IMG/VR virus record: IMGVR_UViG_3300036791_001904 | Span: 1 to 33,307 of that record | DNA: 33,307 bases | Reading direction: 5' to 3' (one strand) | From: a virus | Part shown: positions 1 to 6,954 of the stretch, one piece after another | How the letters are laid out: every line of letters starts with the position of its first letter | Numbering within the stretch: the stretch's first letter is position 1 | The notes under the pieces: model-generated | Database searches by the model: none | What the model was told of the DNA's origin: nothing | Seen by the model: the letters and a program-made list of their open reading frames with translations, nothing else | Position numbers and translations under genes: made by a program

Positions 1-1194
1 ATGGAATTCCTCTACACCATCTTCACCGTATTTTTTAATCAGGTAATGACCAACGCGCCGTTGCTGCTGGGTATTGTGACCATGCTCGGTTACATCCTGC
101 TCAGGAAGAGCGCGACGGTGATCATCAAGGGCACCATCAAAACCATTATCGGCTTTATGTTGCTGCAGGCAGGGTCCGGCATTCTGACCGGCACTTTCAA
201 ACCCGTGGTAGCAAAACTTTCAGAAGTGTATGGCATTAACGGCGCAATATCAGACACCTATGCGTCGATGATGGCGACGGTTGAGCGCATGGGCGAGGCC
301 TACAGCTGGGTGGGTTACGCGGTGCTGATAGCACTGGCGCTGAATATACTGATGGTGGTTTTCCGCCGCATCACCGGCATTCGCACCATCATGCTCACCG
401 GCCACATCATGTTCCAGCAGGCGGGGCTGATTGCGGTGTTCTTCTTCATCATGGGCTACCCGATGTGGACGACCATCTGGTTGACGGCAATTCTGGTGTC
501 ACTGTACTGGGGCATTACCTCGAACATGATGTACAAACCGACCCAGGCCGTGACCGAAAACAGCGGCTTCTCGATTGGTCATCAGCAGCAGTTTGCCTCA
601 TGGATTGCCTATAAAATCGCGCCATACCTCGGCAAGAAAGAAGAGAGCGTGGAAGACCTGAAACTGCCAGGCTGGCTGAATATCTTCCATGACAATATCG
701 TCTCCACCGCCATCGTGATGACCGTGTTCTTCGGTATTATTCTGTGCTCCTTCGGCCTCGACACCCTGCAACAAATGGCCGGAAAAACCCACTGGACGAT
801 TTATATCCTGCAAACCGGTCTGATGTTTGCGGTGGCGATTTTCATCATTATTCAGGGCGTGCGTATGTTCGTCGCTGAACTGACTGAAGCCTTTAACGGT
901 ATCTCCCAGCGCCTGATCCCCGGAGCTGTTCTGGCGATCGACTGCGCGGCCATTTACAGCTTTGCGCCGAACGCCGTGGTCTGGGGCTTTATGTGGGGCA
1001 CCATCGGCCAGCTGATTGCCGTCGCCATTCTGTTTGGCATGGGCTCTTCCATCATGATCATCCCTGGTTTCATCCCGATGTTCTTTTCCAACGCCACTAT
1101 CGGTGTGTTTGCCAACCACTTCGGCGGCTGGCGCGCGGCACTGAAGATCTGTCTGGTGATGGGAATTGTAGCGCGGCGAACGATTTGGCACTAA
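1..1194 (+). pseudogene. ulaA: UlaA, ascorbate PTS permease EIIC, 3'-truncated by prophage insertion
   Basis: UlaA is the inner-membrane EIIC of the L-ascorbate phosphotransferase system: it imports ascorbate while UlaB and UlaC phosphorylate it. The ORF begins with ATG at base 1, and the protein is strongly hydrophobic with many membrane segments. Stretches I recognise as close to E. coli UlaA include [15 protein letters not shown] near the start, [14 protein letters not shown] at about 131-144 and [18 protein letters not shown] at about 320-337. Host reading frame holds through residue 388 (ICLVMG). The remaining residues IVARRTIWH and the stop at 1192 come from phage end DNA. Full-length UlaA is about 465 aa, so roughly the last 75 residues, including C-terminal membrane segments, are missing and should lie beyond the far prophage end. 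Ascorbate uptake by this copy is inferred to be lost. Confidence 0.93.
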
Positions 1195-1286
1195 ATCACG
1201 TCAGCTTTGGCACTCGCAAAGGCCGTTTAAAGCCTCGATTTGGCACTGTGCCAAATCATTCGCACCGTAAGAAATCTTGAGAACGG
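1167..1286. other. Prophage right end (attR) with transposase-binding-like repeats
   Basis: Host ulaA coding sense stops at 1166 and the next bases are TGTA, the usual terminal bases of Mu-family ends. Inside the end the core TTTGGCAC occurs at 1184-1191, 1206-1213 and 1239-1246, all in one orientation. The spacings are 22 bp and 33 bp, much like R1, R2 and R3 of the Mu right end. The third copy forms a perfect inverted repeat, GATTTGGCAC at 1237-1246 and its complement at 1248-1257 around a single T. No gene is seen here. A 5-bp target duplication would be GGAAT (1162-1166), but the other junction is outside the window. Confidence 0.8.
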
Positions 1287-2042
1287 TTAAAAATTCCTGA
1301 CAATTATTTCACCCGCCCTTTGTCCGTTATCCCCGACACTATAACGGGCCGTCACTGCCTTAATATTTTGGCCAGCGAATACCTTTCGCATATCAACATG
1401 ATCATTCACTGAGATGATGACTTTACCTGCTATCGAACCAGCGAATGCCGCCATAGCCTGATACTGTTCAAGCCCAAAAGGGACGCCATAGCCCACAGTT
1501 TCCCAGTACGGCGGATCAAGATAGAAAAGTGTCCCTTTGCGGTCGTAACGTTTAATAATCACTTGCCAGTCAAGATGTTCGATAACAACGCGATTAAGCC
1601 GCGCCCAGGCCGCTGAGAGCTTTTCCTCAATGCGCAACAGGTTGATGGTCGTGTTACGTGTAGCTGAGACACCAAAAGCTTGCCCCGTCGCTTTCGCACC
1701 GAAGGCTATGTGTTGAAGGTAGAAAAATCGGGCCGCGCGCTGTATGTCCGTCAGCCGTTCTGTATTCGTGTCTCTCTCCCATTCGAAAATCTGCCGGCTG
1801 GTTAACGCCCATTTAAACTGCCTAATTAATTCCTCAAGGTGATGCTGTACGACCCGATACAGGTTCACAATATCGCCATTGATGTCGTTCAACACTTCGA
1901 CTTTTGATGGTTCCTTCATAAAGAATAAAGCGGCACCGCCGCAGAATGGTTCAACGTAACAATCATGAGCCGGGAACAAGGGCAACAGGTGCTTCGCAAG
2001 CCTGCGTTTCCCTCCCATCCAGGGAATTATCGGCGCGTTCAA
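1287..2042 (-). CDS. D12-class N6-adenine DNA methyltransferase
   Basis: A Dam-like methyltransferase that transfers a methyl group from S-adenosylmethionine to adenine N6. From the proposed start, GGKR (about 10-13) and PFCGG (about 32-36) form the AdoMet-binding motif, and DPPY (about 176-179) is the catalytic motif. The final residues RNF precede TAA only about 120 bp from the prophage end, the place of com-mom in Mu. I chose the TTG at 2042 because AGGAGG lies five bases upstream and the resulting 251 aa suits the family. The frame stays open to an ATG at 2180 (297 aa), but those extra residues show no family motif. Target sequence cannot be read from the protein; GATC is possible. Likely role: modifying phage DNA against host restriction, or regulation. 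Confidence 0.88.
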   Translation of the reverse strand: MNAPIIPWMGGKRRLAKHLLPLFPAHDCYVEPFCGGAALFFMKEPSKVEVLNDINGDIVNLYRVVQHHLEELIRQFKWALTSRQIFEWERDTNTERLTDIQRAARFFYLQHIAFGAKATGQAFGVSATRNTTINLLRIEEKLSAAWARLNRVVIEHLDWQVIIKRYDRKGTLFYLDPPYWETVGYGVPFGLEQYQAMAAFAGSIAGKVIISVNDHVDMRKVFAGQNIKAVTARYSVGDNGQRAGEIIVRNF

Positions 2043-2075
2043 AATGACCTCCTGATTAGTTCGGGCAATCACATC

Positions 2076-2110
2076 GATCGGTTTCAACGATCGATAGCGG
2101 AATATCGATC
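2076..2110. promoter_or_regulatory. Cluster of three GATC sites upstream of the methyltransferase
   Basis: GATC occurs at 2076-2079, 2089-2092 and 2107-2110. The last two sites close a perfect inverted repeat with 8-bp arms (GATCGATA and TATCGATC) around a 6-bp centre. On the minus strand a TTGAAA, a 5/6 match to a -35 element, lies between the first two sites (2082-2087), but no good -10 follows at 16-18 bp. In Mu, three GATC sites upstream of mom make the gene subject to Dam methylation and OxyR. That this cluster acts similarly is inference. Confidence 0.5.
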
Positions 2111-2143
2111 TGCGATAACAATTGGAAATTAAAACCAAAATAG

Positions 2144-2159
2144 CCGCAAATACCTGCGG
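2144..2159. other. Small hairpin in the divergent intergenic region
   Basis: CCGCA (2144-2148) and TGCGG (2155-2159) can pair around a 6-base loop, followed on the plus strand by a T-rich stretch. It lies between the methyltransferase start and the divergent glycosyltransferase. It could be a weak terminator for plus-strand transcription or a regulatory hairpin. The stem is short, so the call is tentative. Confidence 0.3.
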
Positions 2160-2220
2160 TTTAATTTCGGTATGTAACAATCACAATTTCCCTTAAGTTC
2201 AAACAACGGATGTTAGTAAA

Positions 2221-2973
2221 ATGAAAGTCTTTATTATCAATCTAATACGCTCGGTAGCGCGTAGAAAAAGCATTGAAAATGAATGCATTAAATACAAACT
2301 TGACTATGAATTTATTGATGCTGTTGACGGGCGGCTATTAAACCCCTCGGAGATAAAACGACATACGCGTAAACTGAATTATGCCTGTAGACCCGGTGAA
2401 ATCGGTTGTGCACTAAGCCACATCAAGGCTTATCGCCTTATGCACGAACGAGGCATCAACACCGCGCTTATTCTGGAAGATGATGCAAAACTGACGCCTG
2501 AAATAGCGGATGTTTTAACCGAACTCGATAAAGCCGGGAACAGCAAAAAACCGACCATAACACTACTGACAAAAACGTTTCAATATCAGGATAAATGCCT
2601 ATCCCACATCGACAATAAGCACGGTGTTTACCCTGTAATTGAGGCGTGTATGTCGCATGGCTATGTTATTAATCGTCCTGCGGCAAAGAAGGCGCTGAAG
2701 GCGCTTTACCCCGTCTGGATGGTTGCAGACCGCTGGCACCTTTTTAATGAGTATTCTATCTGTGATATTACCGCAATCATTCCCCCCGTTATTGTGCATT
2801 CTGAACTGGCTTGTGCATCAACAATAAGCACTCACTCTGAACATGACTCACACATTCAGGCAAAGAAACAAATCTGGGATAAATTGCGAAAAAAACGACC
2901 TCTTTCTATCAAGATAAAAAGAATGTTATGGCTAATATGCAAAAGGAATTTCATTAAGATTGTTAAGTGCTGA
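2221..2973 (+). CDS. Glycosyltransferase family 25 (LPS-modifying type)
   Basis: A 250-aa GT25-family protein of the kind that adds a sugar to lipopolysaccharide at the inner face of the cytoplasmic membrane. Family marks are the N-terminal FIINLIRS, GEIGCALSH at about 59-67 and LILEDDA at about 83-89, whose acidic residues would bind the metal and nucleotide sugar. The C-terminus is basic and hydrophobic, consistent with membrane association. GGATG precedes the ATG by about nine bases. It is the only phage gene seen on the plus strand, is convergent with the tail operon and divergent from the methyltransferase, and looks AT-richer than the tail genes. These are marks of a cargo (moron) gene expressed from the prophage. 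Inferred role: altering the lysogen's surface and possibly blocking superinfection. Donor and acceptor sugars cannot be told. Confidence 0.85.
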   Translation: MKVFIINLIRSVARRKSIENECIKYKLDYEFIDAVDGRLLNPSEIKRHTRKLNYACRPGEIGCALSHIKAYRLMHERGINTALILEDDAKLTPEIADVLTELDKAGNSKKPTITLLTKTFQYQDKCLSHIDNKHGVYPVIEACMSHGYVINRPAAKKALKALYPVWMVADRWHLFNEYSICDITAIIPPVIVHSELACASTISTHSEHDSHIQAKKQIWDKLRKKRPLSIKIKRMLWLICKRNFIKIVKC

Positions 2974-2980
2974 TATCGAT

Positions 2981-3001
2981 GGCCCCAGCATCACTGGGGC
3001 C
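2981..3001. terminator. Hairpin between convergent genes, possible bidirectional terminator
   Basis: GGCCCCAG and CTGGGGCC form a perfect 8-bp GC-rich stem around a 5-base loop. It lies between the stop of the plus-strand glycosyltransferase (2973) and the stop of the minus-strand 76-aa gene (3031), as a bidirectional terminator would. There is no clear U-tract on either side, so strength is uncertain. Confidence 0.55.
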
Positions 3002-3030
3002 GATGTATCAATCAGATGTGACTACCGCTA

Positions 3031-3261
3031 TCAATTCGGGTCAGACTCTCCCAGAACGTCTGTCAGGCCAGCATCAACCGCTTCATCAATCTGCGCGTCC
3101 AGAGTGGCTTTAATCTGTGTTTTAACGGCTGAAGTCACAGCGTCAGAACGTAACGCAGTTTTTACCAGTTCGTCGGTTACGATATCTTTAATATCTGCCA
3201 TTTTTAAATCCTCGTTTGTTTTTGGAGTGAAAAAGGGTTTAGCCCATGAAAATATGCTCAT
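3031..3261 (-). CDS. Small protein downstream of the tail fibre chaperone, function unknown
   Basis: A 76-aa ORF with AAAGGA seven to eight bases before its ATG (3261). A second in-frame ATG at 3201 (MADIKDIVTDEL) has its own GAGGA at good spacing, so a 56-aa product is equally possible. The C-terminal part is acidic and predicted helical (KTQIKATLDAQIDEAVDAGL). I see no membrane segment and no family I recognise. It is the last gene of the tail operon, close behind the fibre chaperone gene, and is probably cotranscribed late. Confidence 0.6.
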   Translation of the reverse strand: MSIFSWAKPFFTPKTNEDLKMADIKDIVTDELVKTALRSDAVTSAVKTQIKATLDAQIDEAVDAGLTDVLGESDPN

Positions 3262-3272
3262 GGTTTTGTCCT

Positions 3273-3794
3273 TTATTTTGAATTAGGTGTTTCCGGCCAT
3301 TTAATATCAGGCGCTGTGTTTAAATCTAAACGATTCAACGCAACGCGATATGTCTTCCACTGTTTGAGCAATGCAGTCTCGTCTTCCGTTGCTGCTTCAA
3401 TGTCTATAGCGTCCTGAAGCGGTGCTATAGCTGCGTTCGCTGTGAACATTAATGAATCACGCGTAGATGTGGCCTGCGCGATATATTCATCACTTGTATA
3501 TACTCGCTGGATGATTTTCTTTCCGTCAAATACCCACCCGCCATTGATATCTACGTTTTTGGGAATTTCAGCAACTGGAATTTCAGCAACTGAATTACCA
3601 ACAGGCCACAACGCTGAGACGTCATTGCTCATTGAAACAATCACACCTGCGGAATCAAAGATGATTTTTAATGTATCATCTGCAAAATTCTTTTGAGATT
3701 CATACCAATCTGCTCCGGTTTCATCCGTTGCTACACCGATAATGATCCCATCGGTTTCAACATTTTTCACCGTGAAGTTTTTCATGATAATCAT
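3273..3794 (-). CDS. Tail fibre assembly chaperone (Mu gpU-like)
   Basis: A 173-aa protein of the caudoviral tail fibre assembly family, which helps fold and attach the fibre encoded just upstream. The family signature is the C-terminal block LLKQWKTYRVALNRLD followed by a WPETP-type end. The start at 3794 is chosen for AAGGAA about seven bases upstream; a second ATG lies at 3782. The frame stays open to 3842 inside the fibre gene, but that part looks like overlap. The VAEIP motif is repeated in tandem because of a 15-bp duplication at 3562-3591. Confidence 0.85.
   Translation of the reverse strand: MIIMKNFTVKNVETDGIIIGVATDETGADWYESQKNFADDTLKIIFDSAGVIVSMSNDVSALWPVGNSVAEIPVAEIPKNVDINGGWVFDGKKIIQRVYTSDEYIAQATSTRDSLMFTANAAIAPLQDAIDIEAATEDETALLKQWKTYRVALNRLDLNTAPDIKWPETPNSK
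3562..3591. repeat. 15-bp in-frame tandem duplication
   Basis: The 15-mer GGAATTTCAGCAACT occurs twice back to back (3562-3576 and 3577-3591) inside the fibre chaperone gene, and a few matching bases follow. It adds exactly five codons, giving VAEIPVAEIP, and keeps the frame. Confidence 0.95.
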
Positions 3795-3810
3795 TTTTAT
3801 TTCCTTTTTA

Positions 3811-4842
3811 TCAGGCTGAACCCGCCGCCACCCACTGCCCATTAATCAAATATTGAAGCTGTCTTACCCGCCATTGCGCTTTGTTGAAGTCAGAACCGCC
3901 AGTGCCTGCTGCCCCCGTGAGCAATTCGCCACCAGCCAGGCTAACTACGCCGCCGCTATCATTTGTCGATGCCTGAACTCGCTCACTACCCAGCCTAACG
4001 GCTGTTACAAAACTCTGATTACACCAGTTGTAAATATCATTGCGTAAGTCGTTACTTGCCCAATTTTGCACCACACTGATTTGGTCACTTACCCAACTTC
4101 TTGGGGCCAGTTGAATAATCGTGTTTCCTCCGTACATCATGTAAGGGTCTTGAGAATTCTGTGAAACAAACCCAGCCTGATTACACGCATCTCCATTTAT
4201 TCCACCAATGGCATCAGCAGATGGTTTATTTGCGTTGCTGTACGGTTTATTGTCATTGATATATACATCACCGGTCGCTAAATCAACGCGGATGGGGCGG
4301 GCATCGTTGTAATTGCCGAACTGATCACCATCAGCGGTCATCATGATATAAAGGCTGTTTTGGTCAAGCCTCCAAAATATGCCGCGATTTCCATTCACCA
4401 TTCGGAAATTGTTATCGAGTGTAGAGCGAATTTCAGCACTTGTACTCACTATACCCGTTAGGTTCCCCCCCGATGTTGGTAATGCACCAACATCGCCAGC
4501 TGTGAGACTGTCTTTTAATGCAAGTTTTCCCAATTCCAGATTTTTATGTGCATCTTCAACGTCCTTGAGATCAGACAGGTTATTTTCCGAAAGCAATGCA
4601 CCTTTTAAACCCGTTGTTAATACTGCTTTAATCGCCGTTAATAATTGATTGGTGGCGGCTGCATCAGGCTTTAATCCGGCTTCGGTTAAAATACTGATAA
4701 TTTCTTTTTGCGTGCTTATTTCTGCCGCCTGCATATCGTTCAGCCATTTTGCCGAAACGATAGTCCCTTCAGCCCCCGTTGCCGGGTCGCCATCCTGAAA
4801 TAAACCGCTGTCTGTATCGATAGGTGAAATTACGTCTTTCAT
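3811..4842 (-). CDS. Tail fibre / receptor-binding protein
   Basis: A 343-aa fibre in the position of Mu gene S, directly after gp48 (TAATG overlap at 4842) and before its chaperone. The N-terminal 60 or so residues (IDTDSGLFQDGDPATG, VSAKWLNDMQAAEI) resemble the baseplate-attachment part of P2/Mu-type fibres. The LSDLKD and DVGALPTSGG segments are typical shaft spacers. The C-terminal region, rich in Asn, Gly and aromatics, is probably the receptor-binding tip. It is shorter than Mu gpS. Mu's two alternative fibre sets with a Gin invertase are not present, so this is inferred to be a fixed-specificity fibre. Confidence 0.88.
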   Translation of the reverse strand: MKDVISPIDTDSGLFQDGDPATGAEGTIVSAKWLNDMQAAEISTQKEIISILTEAGLKPDAAATNQLLTAIKAVLTTGLKGALLSENNLSDLKDVEDAHKNLELGKLALKDSLTAGDVGALPTSGGNLTGIVSTSAEIRSTLDNNFRMVNGNRGIFWRLDQNSLYIMMTADGDQFGNYNDARPIRVDLATGDVYINDNKPYSNANKPSADAIGGINGDACNQAGFVSQNSQDPYMMYGGNTIIQLAPRSWVSDQISVVQNWASNDLRNDIYNWCNQSFVTAVRLGSERVQASTNDSGGVVSLAGGELLTGAAGTGGSDFNKAQWRVRQLQYLINGQWVAAGSA

Positions 4843-5426
4843 TATGCTGTCTCATCGTAATTAAACACGACCTGCGTATGTGCTGGCTTCAGGTCATTAA
4901 ATAAGTTTTCAAGCAAATTCTGCCCATACGTCGTTAAACGTTCCCCGGCCAGCGAACTGCCTGCACGAAAATGGTAAACCGGTACTTGCTGGTCTGAAAT
5001 ATTCACAATCCAGACCCAGATAATGTCGGGTGTCCAAATCCGATCCCCGGCACGGCCAATGCCTGCCCGAAAGGGTTCAGGCTCGCTGATGGTGATGTCA
5101 TAACCCAGCGATTTAGCCAGGTTGATGAAATACGCCCGGCTCAATCCTCCGGTCGCATTCATTGCCGCTAAAACCTGCTGGCGGCGCGCCTGTAACGTCA
5201 TACCGCTGGTGACGCCAAGCTGGTAAAGACGTTCGTAGTCGGCCAACAATGCCGCAGGGGCATTAAATGGCGTGACGGCGTTCAGCACGTCTTTTGCCTT
5301 GCGTTCTGTCGCCGCCAGGGCGTTGGCTTCGGCGCGCAGTTCTGCCCGCAGCGTTTTGGCCTGGTGGTCATAAACACAGGGCGGCAAGAGCGCCATCAAC
5401 AGGTCAAGGTAGTCATCGCTTGTCAT
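4842..5426 (-). CDS. Baseplate/tail protein, Mu gp48 (YmfQ/DUF2313 family)
   Basis: A 194-aa protein of the family that follows the baseplate J protein in Mu-like and P2-like phages and links the baseplate periphery to the fibre. It starts MTSDDYLDLLMALLPPC and contains a QARRQQVLAAMNATGGLS block with downstream IWVWIVNI, all typical of YmfQ-like proteins. It overlaps gp47 by 4 bp and the fibre gene by 1 bp, so translation is probably coupled. Confidence 0.88.
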   Translation of the reverse strand: MTSDDYLDLLMALLPPCVYDHQAKTLRAELRAEANALAATERKAKDVLNAVTPFNAPAALLADYERLYQLGVTSGMTLQARRQQVLAAMNATGGLSRAYFINLAKSLGYDITISEPEPFRAGIGRAGDRIWTPDIIWVWIVNISDQQVPVYHFRAGSSLAGERLTTYGQNLLENLFNDLKPAHTQVVFNYDETA

Positions 5427-6496
5427 GCCATTTCACCGACGCTGATTGTCCCTGCGCGCACCCATTCAACGGTTGTTGCAGACACTTCAGGCACCACATT
5501 TGACGCTGGCGTCACAATCTCATAATCGACGATCCCGGCAATGTCAGACACCAGAGCGCCAATTTGTGAACGTACTGCAATTTCGCTCGGGGCAAGCCGG
5601 TTAAAGTAGCTGGTCACGACGCTTTGAATCTGCGTTTTTGCTTCATCCACGCTCAGACTGTCACTTCGCGTGATGTTAATTGTTACGTCAGTAGTGACGA
5701 CAGTCGGGGCTAAAACCAACGTATTTTTCGCCGTGACTGGACGCTGGTCATCGATGTATGCCTGAACGGCGGCGATAGTGTCTTCAGACGGCAAGCCATC
5801 GGCAGACGTAATGACGACGTCAACGGTGCCGTAACCCCGGCGAAGCGGATACACATACGCTTCGCTGACGCCGCTGACGCTTACCGCCCAGGTGTGGTAA
5901 TCGTATTTATTCCCGCCTGCTGCGGGACGGCGGATCACTTCTAAAAGGCGTGCTAACAGTTCGGTGTCAGTTTCATCTTCCGTGCCCCCCAGCATGCTGG
6001 TAATGGTCACTGTGCCATCAACGCCCGAAGGTGTGGTCATCAGCGTTGCGGGGGTGTTCTCTGTCAGGTTTCCCGCCGTTCCGGCGACCAGTGCCCGCGC
6101 GGGGACAGTAACGGTGCCATCAGCCCCGATGGTGCCAGCCGCTGTGGTTTGATATGTCGCGCCCGTCGTCAGTAACCTGAATTGCAGGCCTGGCGACAAC
6201 GGGGTATCAGCCGTGCCGGTAAATATGGCGCTCCCGTCTGCCTTGGTAGACAGTTTTTGAGTGATATTCCGGGTTCTGGCATGTAAGACTAAATAATCGT
6301 GGTCAGCGGTGTCAGGGAACATCTGCCGAACAATCCATTTTTGATGCTGATACAACCCGTTGACAGTGCTGGCGATAGCGTTTGAACGTATGGCATTGTC
6401 GCTGTCTTTACCCACATCGGCATCGGGAAGCTGGTTACCGATATCGCGTAAAAGCGTTGTGCTGATGTCTGTCAGTGCCGGTGTCGTAAGTGCCAC
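5423..6496 (-). CDS. Baseplate assembly protein J-like, Mu gp47
   Basis: A 357-aa baseplate wedge protein (J family). The central GGTEDETDTELLARLLEVIRRP block at about 170-191 and the GVSEAYVYPLRRGYGTVDVVI block at about 208-228 are characteristic. Early residues LLRDIGNQLPDADVGKDSDN fit the family start. It sits between gp46 and gp48 in Mu order, 12 bp downstream of gp46, in the operon inferred to start near 6870. Confidence 0.92.
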   Translation of the reverse strand: MALTTPALTDISTTLLRDIGNQLPDADVGKDSDNAIRSNAIASTVNGLYQHQKWIVRQMFPDTADHDYLVLHARTRNITQKLSTKADGSAIFTGTADTPLSPGLQFRLLTTGATYQTTAAGTIGADGTVTVPARALVAGTAGNLTENTPATLMTTPSGVDGTVTITSMLGGTEDETDTELLARLLEVIRRPAAGGNKYDYHTWAVSVSGVSEAYVYPLRRGYGTVDVVITSADGLPSEDTIAAVQAYIDDQRPVTAKNTLVLAPTVVTTDVTINITRSDSLSVDEAKTQIQSVVTSYFNRLAPSEIAVRSQIGALVSDIAGIVDYEIVTPASNVVPEVSATTVEWVRAGTISVGEMA

Positions 6497-6508
6497 TTTG
6501 AACTCTCT

Positions 6509-6859
6509 TTAAATCACTTTTACGGGGTGCGTGAACGTCTCTTCGTTACCGTTGGCCTGAACAACAAAAATTGTCAGTAAAAGCCATCCCGACTGCGGAT
6601 GGCTTGCCGTGACGGTGATTGAGGTTGCACGGCCATCGTCAATAATCGGTGCTAACGCTTGCTCTGTGTATTGCACTGCTCGGCGCTGAATGCTGGTCAC
6701 GTCTTTGGCACGGGCTAAAAGATGCAACTTTGACCCCAGCGTCGGGTCAGCCCAGTAACTGCCCAGCGGTGTTTGCAATCGAATATAAATCGCGTTCGAT
6801 AACGTGCTGGTTTGTGTGCCGGTGTAGTCGCCGGTTTGGCTGTCAATAAGTGCGTCCAT
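6509..6859 (-). CDS. Baseplate wedge protein, Mu gp46 (gpW-like)
   Basis: A 116-aa protein of the phage GP46 family, equivalent to the lysozyme-like wedge gp25 of T4 and gpW of P2. Recognisable parts are LQTPLGSYWADPTLGS and the C-terminal TVTASHPQSGWLLLTIFV. I start at the ATG at 6859; a TTG at 6868 is also in frame. Neither has a clear Shine-Dalgarno sequence, which is odd for this phage. It is the first gene after a terminator and a late-promoter box (6904-6913), so it leads a separate transcription unit. Confidence 0.88.
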   Translation of the reverse strand: MDALIDSQTGDYTGTQTSTLSNAIYIRLQTPLGSYWADPTLGSKLHLLARAKDVTSIQRRAVQYTEQALAPIIDDGRATSITVTASHPQSGWLLLTIFVVQANGNEETFTHPVKVI

Positions 6860-6903
6860 AGGGGACAAGAGTAATCGGAGTTAATGCGGGGGATGACTTA
6901 CGG

Positions 6904-6913
6904 GGGCGTAGTG
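6904..6913 (-). promoter_or_regulatory. Late-promoter box upstream of gp46
   Basis: The minus strand reads CACTACGCCC, identical to boxes upstream of protease I and the endopeptidase. The match with the endopeptidase box extends further (CACTACGCCCCCGT). GATTAC begins 27 bases after the box (6876-6871), putting the box centre near -44, as expected for a Mor/C-type activator site. Promoter function is inferred from position and conservation. Confidence 0.6.
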
Positions 6914-6915
6914 AC

Positions 6916-6942
6916 AAAATAAAAGCGGCACTAAGGCCGCTT
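6916..6942 (-). terminator. Intrinsic terminator after gp45
   Basis: On the minus strand AAGCGGC and GCCGCTT form a perfect 7-bp stem around a 6-base loop, followed by TTATTTT. It begins about a dozen bases after the gp45 stop and ends two bases before the next late-promoter box, so it closes one late operon just before the next opens. Confidence 0.88.
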
Positions 6943-6954
6943 GAGTAAGCGATA

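Noticed and set aside
1162-1166. GGAAT as a proven target-site duplication
   Set aside because: The other junction is outside the window and the bases do not fit Mu target preference; left as a prediction.
598-1191. 197-aa minus-strand ORF opposite ulaA
   Set aside because: It lies fully antisense to a clear permease gene and has the His/Asp-rich make-up of an antisense shadow; no ribosome site or family likeness.
2043-2180. N-terminal extension of the methyltransferase to the ATG at 2180
   Set aside because: The 46 extra residues lack family motifs, run over the GATC cluster, and the TTG at 2042 has a far better ribosome site; kept only as an alternative.
2981-3001. Strong intrinsic terminator for both convergent genes
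   Set aside because: The stem is perfect but neither side has a U-tract, so I keep it as a possible terminator only.
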